DNA of 64,000 nt, taken from contig NZ_ACIS01000002.1 in assembly GCF_000174355.1 (NCBI RefSeq), forward strand, positions 372,001 to 436,000, read 5' to 3'. Source of the DNA: Pseudogulbenkiania ferrooxidans 2002 (lineage in GTDB: Bacteria; Pseudomonadota; Gammaproteobacteria; Burkholderiales; Chromobacteriaceae). The notes beneath the pieces were generated by a model. It ran no database searches, had not been told where the DNA came from, and saw nothing but the letters and a program-made list of their open reading frames with translations. Of this stretch, positions 17,197-27,420 are shown piece by piece; positions within the stretch are counted from its first letter, which is position 1, and every line of letters starts with the position of its first letter. Position numbers and translations under genes: made by a program.

Positions 17197-18207
17197 TTAA
17201 TCGACGAACACGTGCCGGTGGGCTTCCGCCACGTCCGGATAGGGGCTGTGGCGGGCGAAGTCGAACGCCGCCTGCACCTTGGACCTGATTGCCTCGCGCA
17301 GCTCGGCGTCGCGCGCGTCGTCGAGCAAGCCCTGCTCGCGCAGCACGGCACCCAGCGCCGGGATCGGGTCGTGTTCGCGCAGCGCCTTCACCTCGCCCTT
17401 GGGACGGTAGGTTTCCGGGTCGCCCTGGAAGTGGCCGTAGTAGCGGTCGGTCTTGACCTCGATCAGCGTCGGCCCCTCGCCACGGCGGGCGCGGTCGATG
17501 GAGACGCCGGCCGCCTCGAACACCGCCAGCGCGTCGTTCTTGTCCACCAGCACACCCGGCATGCCGTAGCCGGCGGCGCGGTCGGCGTTGCTGGCGATGG
17601 CGGTGGAATCGCCCTTCTCCACCGAGATGCCGTACTTGTTGTCCTCGCACACGAACACCACCGGCAGCTTCCACAGCGCCGCCAGGTTCAAGGCCTCGTG
17701 GAAGGAGCCCTGGTTGGCCGCGCCCTCGCCGAAGAAGGCGATCGCTACCCAGTCCTTGCCGAGCTTCTTCGCCGCCAGCGCCGCGCCGCAGGCTTGCGGC
17801 GCACCGGCACCGACGATGCCGCTGCAGCTGAACTTGTGCGCCGGATCGAACAGGTGCATGTGCCCGCCCTTGCCGCGCCCGAGCCCGGTGACCTTGCCGA
17901 ACATCTCGGCGGTCATCTCGTTCAGCGGCACCCCCTTGGCGATGGCGAAGTGGTGCGGACGGTGCGCGCCGACCACGCTGTCCTCGTCGCGCAAGTGGGC
18001 GCAGACCCCTACCGCCACCGGCTCCTGCCCGGCTGCCAGGTGCATCTCGCCCGGCACCGGCCCGGCGCCGATATCGAAGGCCAGCCCCTTCTGGATCTTG
18101 GGCGGCAGCTTGCCCTCCAGATAGACCTTGGCCATGGTCTCTTCGTATTCGCGGATTTCCACCATCGTCCGGTACATCCAGAGCAGGCGGTCTGATGTCG
18201 TTTCCAT
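17197..18207 (-). CDS. acoA: Acetoin dehydrogenase E1 alpha subunit
   Basis: 336 residues. The thiamine-diphosphate motif GDG...N appears as FFGEGAANQGSFHEALNLAA near 170. The preceding GKGGHMHLFD and the region GIVGAGAPQACGAALAAK are typical of E1 alpha. First gene of the operon acoA-acoB-lipoyl-acoC-lipoate ligase (and perhaps VOC). The ATG follows AGGAGGACGAG. A sigma-54 promoter lies about 90 bases upstream with paired dyad sites 150-200 bases farther. No E3 (dihydrolipoamide dehydrogenase) is encoded in the window. Confidence 0.87.
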   Translation of the reverse strand: METTSDRLLWMYRTMVEIREYEETMAKVYLEGKLPPKIQKGLAFDIGAGPVPGEMHLAAGQEPVAVGVCAHLRDEDSVVGAHRPHHFAIAKGVPLNEMTAEMFGKVTGLGRGKGGHMHLFDPAHKFSCSGIVGAGAPQACGAALAAKKLGKDWVAIAFFGEGAANQGSFHEALNLAALWKLPVVFVCEDNKYGISVEKGDSTAIASNADRAAGYGMPGVLVDKNDALAVFEAAGVSIDRARRGEGPTLIEVKTDRYYGHFQGDPETYRPKGEVKALREHDPIPALGAVLREQGLLDDARDAELREAIRSKVQAAFDFARHSPYPDVAEAHRHVFVD

Positions 18208-18299
18208 GTCTCTCGTCCTCCTTTGCGAACGTGTTGCCGGAGCCTCTCGTCGACGCACTGCGCGACTGTCACGGACACCGAGCTCCTGATCCCTTAATG

Positions 18300-18314
18300 G
18301 CAAGAACGGTGCCA
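18300..18314 (-). promoter_or_regulatory. Sigma-54 (-24/-12) promoter of the acetoin dehydrogenase operon
   Basis: The minus strand reads TGGCAC, five bases, TTGC: an exact core match with correct spacing, 93 bases upstream of the acoA start. Confidence 0.9.
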
Positions 18315-18467
18315 GCTCCAGCGCGACGTCCGGCCCGCGCCGCGAAAATCCATTTATTCATATAAAAATCAATGGCTTGGATGTAATAAACTAGCCCGCC
18401 CGGCATCCCGAACGCACTGCCGGCGCCGATCTCAAACGGGAAAACAAGAAAAATCGGGAAAGAAGGC

Positions 18468-18483
18468 TGCGACAGCTGTCGCA
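18468..18483. promoter_or_regulatory. Enhancer-type dyad site C (predicted AcoR-like binding)
   Basis: A perfect 16-base palindrome, TGCGACAGCTGTCGCA, about 155 bases upstream of the -24/-12 element. It is the best copy of the dyad also present at 12093 and 12124. Confidence 0.72.
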
Positions 18484-18498
18484 TGTTGACGGCCCGGT

Positions 18499-18514
18499 TG
18501 CGACAGGTGCAGCA
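18499..18514. promoter_or_regulatory. Enhancer-type dyad site D (predicted AcoR-like binding)
   Basis: TGCGACA-GG-TGCAGCA, beginning exactly 31 bases after site C, the same step as between sites A and B. The remaining spacer to phaC (to 18731) is partly AT-rich and should hold the phaC promoter. Confidence 0.65.
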
Positions 18515-18731
18515 GGCATACCAGATGGGGTGACGGTGGCGGGATAGGCGGGCCGACCCGCCGTAGATTGAAATAGATGGTTTAAGGTTCTTTAATTAAT
18601 TGCATCCTCTCCCCCCTCCGCGCACCGCTCTCTCCTGGCGCTGGCGCTGGAGAACGGCGTGGCGAGCGGACGGGCAGCCTCGCGCCCCAGCCACGACATC
18701 GCACCTCAGACCTGGACCAAGGGTAACGATC

Positions 18732-20510
18732 ATGACCACACCGCGTTCTTCCGCAGGCGCATCGCCCAAACAGGGTCGCCGGCCAGCCATGCCAGCGGAC
18801 AACGAGCCTCCGGCCCAGCACGCGACGGAAGCACAGGTAAACGGGGCCGCCGGCACCATCGACCCGCTCGGCATGGCCACCCCGATCATCCAGGCGCAGC
18901 TGAGCTGGCTGCTGCACCCGCAAGAGCTGGCCGAGCGCCTGACCCGGCTGTCATCCGACCTGTGGCAGCTGCAGCGGCACAGCTGGCAGCGCCAGCTTGG
19001 ACTGGCGGATGCCGATCCGATCCCGGCCAAGGCCGACGACGCCCGCTTCGCCGACCCGATCTGGTCCGACTCGCCGGCGTGGGATCTGGTCAAGGAGTGG
19101 TATCTGGCCTACACCCACCATACCCAGGACATGCTCTACGACACCCCCGGCCTCGCGGACAAGGAACGCCGGCGCGCGGCCTTCTGGTGGCGCAACTGGC
19201 TGAATGCGGCCGCCCCCACCAACTACCTGTGGAGCAACCCGGTGGCGCTGCGCAAGGCGCTGGAGAGCCATGGCGAGAGCCTGGTGCAGGGATTCCAGAA
19301 CTTCCTCGCCGATGCCCGCGCCGGCAGCGTGCGCATGACCAACCCGGAGGATTTCGCGGTCGGCGTCAATCTCGCCACCACACCCGGTGCCGTGGTGTAC
19401 CGCAACCGCCTGCTCGAGGTGATCCACTACGCCCCACGCCAGCCGCAGGTACACGCCGAGCCGGTGGTGATCGTCACGCCGTGGATCAACAAGTTCTACG
19501 TGCTCGACCTCACCCCGAAAAACAGCATGATCCGCTTCCTGCTCGATCAGGGGCTGGACGTTTTCATCACCAGTTGGAAGAACCCGGACGCCTCGATGAG
19601 CGAGGTGCGCTTCGACGACTACCTCACCGAGGGCGTCGACACCATCATGCAGCTGGCCCGCCAGTTCAGCGGCGCCGCCAAGGTCCACGCCGTCGGCTAC
19701 TGCATCGGCGGCACCGCGCTGGCGATGTACCTGGCCTGGGCCAACCGGCACTACGGCGCGGACGCCACGCCCGTGGCCGACGCCACCTTGCTCACCACGC
19801 TGGTCGACTTCCACAAACCGGGCGACATCGAGGTCTTCATCGACGACGCCAGCGTGCGCCACCTGTGCGCGCGGATGGAGCAGCAGGGCTTCCTCGACGG
19901 CAAGGACATGGCCGCGGCCTTCCGCCTGTTGCGCACCAACAGCCTGATCTGGCACTACGTGGTGCATGGCTGGCTGTACGGCGAAACGCTGCCCGCCTTC
20001 GACGTGCTGTACTGGAACATGGACACCACGCGCATGCCGAAGGCCATGCACGCCTGGTACCTGACCGAGCTCTACCTCAACAACCGGCTGATCGTGCCCA
20101 ACGCGCTGACGGTGGCCGGCGAGATGCTCGACCTCGCCGCAATCGACCAGCCGCTGTACGTGGTGTCCGCCGAGGACGACCACATCACGCCGTGGGACCA
20201 GACCTTCAAGATCATCAACCACGGCATCGGCGAGAAGCGCTTCATCCTGTCGAGTTCCGGGCACATCGCCGGCATCGTCAACCCGCCGGTCACCCCGCCC
20301 AAACGCCGCTACTGGGCCGACATCGCGCACCGCTCCGACCGCCCCGAGCACTGGCAGCAGCGCGCCGAGGAGCACCCGGGCAGCTGGTGGGAAGACTGGA
20401 TGGCGTGGCTCAAGCCGAAAGCCGGAGCACTGGTCGACGCCCCGCCGCTGGCGACGACGGACTTCCCCGCGCTGGACGCCGCCCCCGGCCGCTACGTGCT
20501 GGAACCCTGA
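18732..20510 (+). CDS. phaC: Class I poly(3-hydroxyalkanoate) synthase
   Basis: 592 residues, the usual size for class I PhaC. The N-terminal PhaC_N domain runs from about 100 to 270. The alpha/beta-hydrolase catalytic part has the lipase-like box GYCIGG with the nucleophile Cys324. Asp is in the AEDDHITPW loop and the His in SSSGHIAGIVNPP. It polymerises 3-hydroxyacyl-CoA on granule surfaces. The ATG was chosen from the start of conserved sequence; its ribosome site (AAGGG) is modest. The gene is divergent from the acetoin operon, which yields acetyl-CoA, a PHA precursor source. No phaA, phaB or phasin gene is in the window. Confidence 0.92.
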   Translation: MTTPRSSAGASPKQGRRPAMPADNEPPAQHATEAQVNGAAGTIDPLGMATPIIQAQLSWLLHPQELAERLTRLSSDLWQLQRHSWQRQLGLADADPIPAKADDARFADPIWSDSPAWDLVKEWYLAYTHHTQDMLYDTPGLADKERRRAAFWWRNWLNAAAPTNYLWSNPVALRKALESHGESLVQGFQNFLADARAGSVRMTNPEDFAVGVNLATTPGAVVYRNRLLEVIHYAPRQPQVHAEPVVIVTPWINKFYVLDLTPKNSMIRFLLDQGLDVFITSWKNPDASMSEVRFDDYLTEGVDTIMQLARQFSGAAKVHAVGYCIGGTALAMYLAWANRHYGADATPVADATLLTTLVDFHKPGDIEVFIDDASVRHLCARMEQQGFLDGKDMAAAFRLLRTNSLIWHYVVHGWLYGETLPAFDVLYWNMDTTRMPKAMHAWYLTELYLNNRLIVPNALTVAGEMLDLAAIDQPLYVVSAEDDHITPWDQTFKIINHGIGEKRFILSSSGHIAGIVNPPVTPPKRRYWADIAHRSDRPEHWQQRAEEHPGSWWEDWMAWLKPKAGALVDAPPLATTDFPALDAAPGRYVLEP

Positions 20511-20657
20511 AACGGCGCGGGGCCGAGGCCCTGCCCGCGGCGGCCTGACGGCGACACGGCGGGCGAACCTGCGGCCCCTCCCCGGAACCCTCGCCGCTAC
20601 GCACGCTGCCCGACGCCGTGTTGCGACGCCGGCGGCAGGCACTCGCGAACTATCGGC

Positions 20658-21182
20658 TTACTGGGTCTCGGTCTTTTCCTTATAACCGGGCGAGGTTTTC
20701 AGCTTGAAGTCGAGCCAGCCCGAAGGCGGGTTGCGGGGAACGTGATAGTGGATGAATCCATAGCCCAACGCGGTATGGCAGGCATTACAGCCCCTTTCGG
20801 CCTCGGCAAAGCGAGGATTGAACTGACTGAGGTCCTTCTTGTTGATGGCGGCCTGGAGCGGTACCAGAAAATTCTCTTCAAGCGCTTTCAACATGGGCGC
20901 CCGCCCGGGCCGCGTCGCCTCGCCCACCTCCTGGGCTTCCAGCAACTCCTTCAACTGATAATCGGCCAAGCCCCAGTTACCGCCGTTGGCCGCCCAGTAG
21001 AGGTTGGCAAACCGCGTGCCGATTTCGTTCATGACGACCCCGAGGCCGGGTTGAATCTCGGCCAAGGCATCGATCCGCTGCTCCGGGGGTCCGTCAAAAA
21101 TGCTCTTGCCGACCTTCTCTTCGGCCAACGTTGGCAAACAAGCCAATAAGGCCGCGCAACCGCCTAGCAACCAGTGTTTCAT
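20658..21182 (-). CDS. Exported monohaem c-type cytochrome, haem motif near C terminus
   Basis: 174 residues from an ATG with a strong GGAGGT site. The N terminus is a Sec signal peptide (HWLLGGCAALLACLPTLA). A helical region follows (IGTRFANLYWAANGGNWGLADYQ). One CxxCH haem site (CNACH) lies at about residues 133-137, unusually late compared with the N-terminal motif of class I cytochromes. After the haem site the sequence GYGFIHYHVPRNPPSG is conserved-looking. It is probably a periplasmic electron carrier. The partner is unknown, but the Tat-exported dehydrogenase at 9.6-11.8 kb lacks a cytochrome subunit. Confidence 0.72.
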   Translation of the reverse strand: MKHWLLGGCAALLACLPTLAEEKVGKSIFDGPPEQRIDALAEIQPGLGVVMNEIGTRFANLYWAANGGNWGLADYQLKELLEAQEVGEATRPGRAPMLKALEENFLVPLQAAINKKDLSQFNPRFAEAERGCNACHTALGYGFIHYHVPRNPPSGWLDFKLKTSPGYKEKTETQ

Positions 21183-21768
21183 AGCCACCTCCCCAGAAAG
21201 AGTCCATTCGGACGGTGCCCACACCATTTTCGGCCCGGAATGCGGAGTGAGCGCTTCCAGCTTAGGTCGCCTCATTTGCTCCAGCCACATCGATAATCGC
21301 ACTCCGGCCGGCAACGGTAGTTACTGTCGATCACATCGCACCCGTTGTGCCCGAAAAAACAAGGGATGGCGATCCACCCGCTCGACCGGGCCCCGGCCAT
21401 GGAGAAGCGCTTGCGAGCGCCATGCACCGATTCTGCCTGCCGCCAAGCAGCGGGGCGCCGTATTCGCCGATTTCTCCACGAACGACGTCGAAACCTACAG
21501 GAAGATGCCCAAGGCAGTGATCACACAGTGCGGAGCAAGGGTACCGCCGCCACAGGCGAAAGGCGGCTTGACGGGAAAGGACTGACGCTGCTCAAAACCA
21601 AAGAGGCCCCTGGCCTCTTTAACACGGTTGGAAAAATCCGTATCGGGCTGTTTTTTATAAATACCATGCAAACGTTCCGGCTCTTCGAATAGCTCTCCAT
21701 TGTGAATGATTGCCACCTCATTCAAAAGCAAGGCTTTTCGACGCGCCCAAAGAAGCTGCCCGGGATTG
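21183..21768. other. Gene-free spacer with a strong hairpin
   Basis: About 585 bases with no coding pattern I can support. A perfect 9-bp hairpin (AAAGAGGCC, three bases, complement) at 21600-21620 probably terminates transcription of the AraC-type gene from the right. The sequence becomes visibly AT-richer from about 21600. Confidence 0.4.
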
Positions 21769-22809
21769 TCAGCCCCCGCTATGATGCATGATTTTGACAG
21801 TCCCTCTATTTCTCATTTCCGTCGGAGTGATGCCAAACTCCGCCTTGAAAGAACGAGTAAAATGGGAAGACCCGATAAATCCACACTCGAATGCAATATA
21901 AGATATTTGATGCTTGGTGTTCAGCAAGAAATGCCGGGCGTGGTTTAACCTTAGCTTCAAGGAAAAAGACGCAGGCGTCATACCAAGCTCAACATGAAAC
22001 AATCTTTCGAGCTGCCTAAGGCTGACATTGACCTTCCGAGAAACATCCTCAATTGACAGTGGATTACTCAGGTTGCGCTCAATCAAAAGCATGGCTTTTC
22101 GCACCACCAGGTTCGATACTTTTTCTGTCAAAACAGGCTGTGGCTGAGGAGTGGCTGCCGGCAGAGGCATTTCCTCAAGCATAATGCGGAGAGCCCGTGC
22201 CGCTTCGAATTTTCCACAGTGTTTTTCGATGAGATGCGCAGCCAGATGCGTTACCCCCGCCCCGCCGGCACACGTCATTCTCTTGCCATCTATGATGAAT
22301 AGTTCATCCGAACTAACCGGCAGCTTTGGAAATTCGGCCTCAAAATGTTGATGGTGAAACCAACTAACACAGCAATTATGGCCTTGCATCAGCCCTGCGC
22401 GTGCCAATATAAAGCTTCCCGTGCAAATACCCACAAGCGGCACATCCAACTCCGCTGCGCCTTTCAGATAGCTTAGCAATTGATTGGATATTTTCTTCCC
22501 GGAGTGCAATAGACCACCGACGACGACAATATAGTCAAATGACTTTGGATCTTCCAGCCCTGCGGTGGGGATCACCTCCAGGCCACAACTGGAGGCAATC
22601 GGTCGACTGTCATGGCTTAAAACTTTCCATTTACAACGAATCTGCCGGCTAAAGTCGCCGTCATCTGCTGCCAGCCTCAGCGCATCAACGAAGTTTGAAA
22701 ACGCACTCAGCGTGAACTGAGGCGCGAGTATGAAGGCAACCGACAATGGCTTTGCTACTTCATTCTGCTTGGACACTAAATGATTGTTACCCATAACCAT
22801 ACTATCCAT
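21769..22809 (-). CDS. GlxA-family AraC-type transcriptional regulator
   Basis: 346 residues. Residues about 15-190 form a DJ-1/PfpI (class I amidotransferase-like) domain with GICTGSFILARAGLM around the conserved cysteine. Residues about 240-335 are two AraC helix-turn-helix motifs (SIEDVSRKVNVSLRQLERLF and IAFECGFIGSSHFTRSFK). This family includes regulators of betaine, carnitine and arginine metabolism. The ATG at 22809 follows GGGAGGG; upstream GTG is less likely. Base composition is clearly lower in GC than the neighbours, suggesting acquisition. It is divergent from a ferredoxin like the C terminus of a demethylase reductase. Confidence 0.82.
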   Translation of the reverse strand: MDSMVMGNNHLVSKQNEVAKPLSVAFILAPQFTLSAFSNFVDALRLAADDGDFSRQIRCKWKVLSHDSRPIASSCGLEVIPTAGLEDPKSFDYIVVVGGLLHSGKKISNQLLSYLKGAAELDVPLVGICTGSFILARAGLMQGHNCCVSWFHHQHFEAEFPKLPVSSDELFIIDGKRMTCAGGAGVTHLAAHLIEKHCGKFEAARALRIMLEEMPLPAATPQPQPVLTEKVSNLVVRKAMLLIERNLSNPLSIEDVSRKVNVSLRQLERLFHVELGMTPASFSLKLRLNHARHFLLNTKHQISYIAFECGFIGSSHFTRSFKAEFGITPTEMRNRGTVKIMHHSGG

Positions 22810-23256
22810 TCTTGATAGCCCTCCCACGCAGCTTTAAATGATTGCCATTTGCTGGTGAAGTCTTTCCCTTCGATGACCCGGATGCCCCTGCACAATCGTG
22901 AGCATCTTTCTGTTTGTTACGTTCGATAATTGCAACGCTTGCCAAGGCCAGTCAAGTTCTCACTGGAAGTCCGGGGCGTCCCCCGAGAGGCTGGTTGTTG
23001 GCGCTCCATGCCGCTGTAGTGGGGCGGTTGCGGGTCTTCCCTGTCCGCAATCTCCCGTCAATACACGCTTTTCAGGTACCCCACATCCTCCTGCTTCATT
23101 TGCGCGAACACTCCGCACTCGTGATGCATTACCAAAAGTCAGTGAAAGGGTGCAGGAAATGTAACTGGATGCTGGGGGCAGACTTGATACGCTGTAGTCA
23201 AGCATTACACACAGATCACGGGTGATTCTGAAAGCGCTTCTTCTACGGTTGGTAGG
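22810..23256. other. Intergenic region between GlxA-type regulator and ferredoxin
   Basis: About 450 bases. No complete gene. The frame of the ferredoxin is open back to a TGA at 23185 without an ATG, and I cannot recognise an oxidoreductase domain there, so any lost upstream domain has been removed or scrambled. Confidence 0.35.
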
Positions 23257-23580
23257 GTGCGGCTGCGGGCCGAGGAGCATGCGGCCGAGGCCCACGAACA
23301 CGAAGAGACCGCACAGGACACTCATTGCGTAAGCTTCAAGGAATCCGGCAAGTCGGTGCAGGTGGCGAGCGGGATGACCCTGCATGCGGCCGCGGCCAGT
23401 GCCGGTCTCACCATCCCCAAAGCCTGCGGCATGGGCATCTGCGGCACCTGCCGGGTGAGGGTGCTGGAGGGAGAGACGGAGATGAATCACAACGGCGGCA
23501 TCACGGAGGAAGAAATCGACGAAGGCTATGTGCTCACTTGCTGTACCAAGGCCAAATCGGATGTGAGTCTGGAGTACTGA
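23257..23580 (+). CDS. Plant-type [2Fe-2S] ferredoxin, like the C-terminal domain of GbcB-type reductases
   Basis: 107 residues from a GTG with only a weak ribosome site. The cluster ligands are C57-x4-C62-x2-C65-x29-C95 within ACGMGICGTCRV and LTCC. The stretch ACGMGICGTC and the later MNHNGGITEEE closely recall the ferredoxin domain at the end of betaine- and stachydrine-demethylase reductases (about 350 residues). Here the FAD/NAD part is missing. The first 20 residues are rich in Glu and His and do not look like a normal ferredoxin start. It may be a surviving fragment or a free ferredoxin; function unproven. Confidence 0.65.
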   Translation: MRLRAEEHAAEAHEHEETAQDTHCVSFKESGKSVQVASGMTLHAAAASAGLTIPKACGMGICGTCRVRVLEGETEMNHNGGITEEEIDEGYVLTCCTKAKSDVSLEY

Positions 23581-23723
23581 TTCGGCGTAAGCCATCTAGG
23601 GGCGGGGTCGTATTCGGACGCGAACGCTTCGTAGACCGCCCCGCCCGGATCGAGGCCCGGCCCGCCTCCCTGCCCCCAGCCGTACACCACCTATACTGAA
23701 AAGTATGGTTGGAGGCAAAGATC

Positions 23724-25627
23724 ATGACGACACCAAAGGTTGCGGGAAACGATGCGATCGGGGCGATCGGGGCCAGCTGCGTCACCCCGGCCGACTACGC
23801 CCGCCTGTGCCGCGCGCTGCGCACCCTGAGCGCGGGCAACCGGGCGCTGGCGCGGGCGCCGGACGAGCAAACCTTGCTGCAGGACATGTGCAACGCCATC
23901 GTCGAGCAAGGCGGCTACCGCATGGCCTGGATCGGCTACATCGAGCACGACGAGCACCAGACCATTCGCCCGATGGCCCATGCCGGCGTCGAAGACGGCT
24001 TCCTGCAACTGCTCGATTTGACCTGGTCCGAGCAGAGCACCACACCGTCCGGCCTCGCCATCCGTACCGGCCAGCCGCAGGTCGGGCATGACGTCCTGAA
24101 CGACCCCGCCCTGGCCACACTGTTCGAGGAACAAAAACGGCGCGGCTATGCCGCGGCGAGCGCCTATCCGCTGGTGATCGACGGCGAAATCGGCGGCAAC
24201 CTGAGTATTGTCGCCGGCGAATACAACGCTTTCGGCGAGGAAGAGTTGCGCGTGCTCAGCGAGTTGGCCGAAGACGTCGCCTACGGCATCAGCGCCCTGC
24301 GCAGCCGGGTGCGCCACCAGGAGGCCGAAGCGGCCATGCACCGCATGGCGTATTACGACCAGCTCACCGGGCTGCCCAACCGTACCCTGTTTCTCGAACA
24401 GCTCGGGCGCATGATTGCTTCCTCGAGCCCCCCCTTCCGCCCGTTCACCGTGGGCATCCTCAACGTCACCCAGTTCCGGGAAATCAACGACGTACTGGGC
24501 TACCAGCAGGCCAACGAACTCTTGCTGCAGGTGGCTGCCCGGCTACAGCCGCAGATCGACCAGGGGTATTTCCTCGGGCGCGTGAGCGATAACGAGTTCG
24601 CCATTCTGCAGCCCAACACCGACGCCGAGCGCGCCTCGCAAGAGGCGCTGCGACTGTTGCGCCAGTTCGACGAGCCGCTCACCGTGGCCGGCATCCAGGT
24701 CGATGCGCGGCTGCGCATCGGACTCTCGCTGTTTCCGGGGCACGGCCAGGAGCCGGACGCGCTGATGCGGCGTGCCACCATGGCGTCGCGCCAGGCCCTG
24801 CACTCGGCGGTGAACTACACCATCTTCAACGGCAGTCTCGACAAGAATGCACCCGCCACGTCTCGCTGATCGCCGAACTGCACCATGCCATCGAGCATGA
24901 CGAGCTTCGCCTCTACTGCCAGCCCAAGATCCAGTTCGACACCGGCAAGCTGTGCGGCGCCGAGGCGCTGGTGCGCTGGCAGCACCCCGAGCGCGGACTG
25001 GTCGAGCCCGACCTCTTCATCAAGCTGGCGGAGCAGGCCGGCATGATCACCTCGCTCACGCATTGGATACTGGAAGCGGCCTTCCGGCATATCTACACGC
25101 TGGAACAGGCCGGGCGCCCCAGCCCGCTGGCGGTCAACCTGTCGGCGCGCGACCTGCTCGACCCGCGCCTGGCCGAGCGCATCCGCGGCCTGTTCCTCAC
25201 CTGGGGCATCGACCCCACCCACCTGCAATTCGAACTGACCGAAAGCGCCCTGATGGACGACCCCGGCGGCGCGCTGGCCACGCTCAACCAGCTCAAGGCG
25301 CTCGGGGTGCAACTGGCGGTGGACGACTTCGGCACCGGCTATTCCAGCCTGAGCTACCTGCAGCGGCTGCCGGCCGACACCATCAAGATCGACCAGTCGT
25401 TCGTTGGCGCCATGATCGCCGACCAGGAGTCGGACACGATCGTACGCTCGACCATCGACCTGGGGCACAACCTGGGGCTGCACGTGGTGGCTGAAGGCGT
25501 GGAAAACCGCGACATCTGGAACCGGCTGGCGACGCTGGGCTGCGACATCGCCCAGGGCTACTTCGTCAGCCGGCCGATCCCGGTGGAGCAGTTCGACAGT
25601 TCCTGGCACACCACGCTCGCAGCCTGA
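23724..25627 (+). pseudogene. GAF-GGDEF-EAL cyclic-di-GMP protein interrupted by a one-base frameshift
   Basis: The first frame (23724 to a TGA at 24867-24869) encodes a GAF domain (about residues 30-190) and a degenerate GGDEF domain with VSDNEF at the active site. The continuing EAL domain lies in another frame and ends at 25627. EAL signatures are intact: GAEALVRW, DDFGTGYSSL and KIDQSFV. Near 24843-24848 the sequence GACAAGAATGC would read on in frame as Asp-Lys-Glu-Cys if one G were restored. The protein was therefore probably a phosphodiesterase with an inactive cyclase domain. The ATG follows GGAGG. The frameshift may be a true mutation, a phase-variable site or a sequencing error. Confidence 0.8.
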
Positions 25628-25734
25628 CCGAGCCTCGCCCGCGCACCCCACTCGCCGCTCAGACCCGGATGGCATGCCATCCGGCACGCCACTGTCGACA
25701 GGCCGGTGATGGCAGCGCCTCGCCGCTGCGCCAC

Positions 25735-27286
<1,552 letters not shown>

Positions 27287-27321
27287 TCCTCCCTACTCGC
27301 GTTTCTCCCTCGAGTTATTCA

Positions 27322-27349
27322 GGGGCCGCCCAGCGGCCCCTTCTTTTTT
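27322..27349 (+). terminator. Rho-independent terminator of pcaHG
   Basis: Perfect 8-bp stem (GGGGCCGC and complement) with a three-base loop, followed by TTCTTTTTT. Confidence 0.92.
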
Positions 27350-27420
27350 CCAAGGCCAGGTTGGCCGAAGGCGTCACGCGGCCCTGCCCGACACGCGGGA
27401 CACGACCAGCCCGCCCCCGG

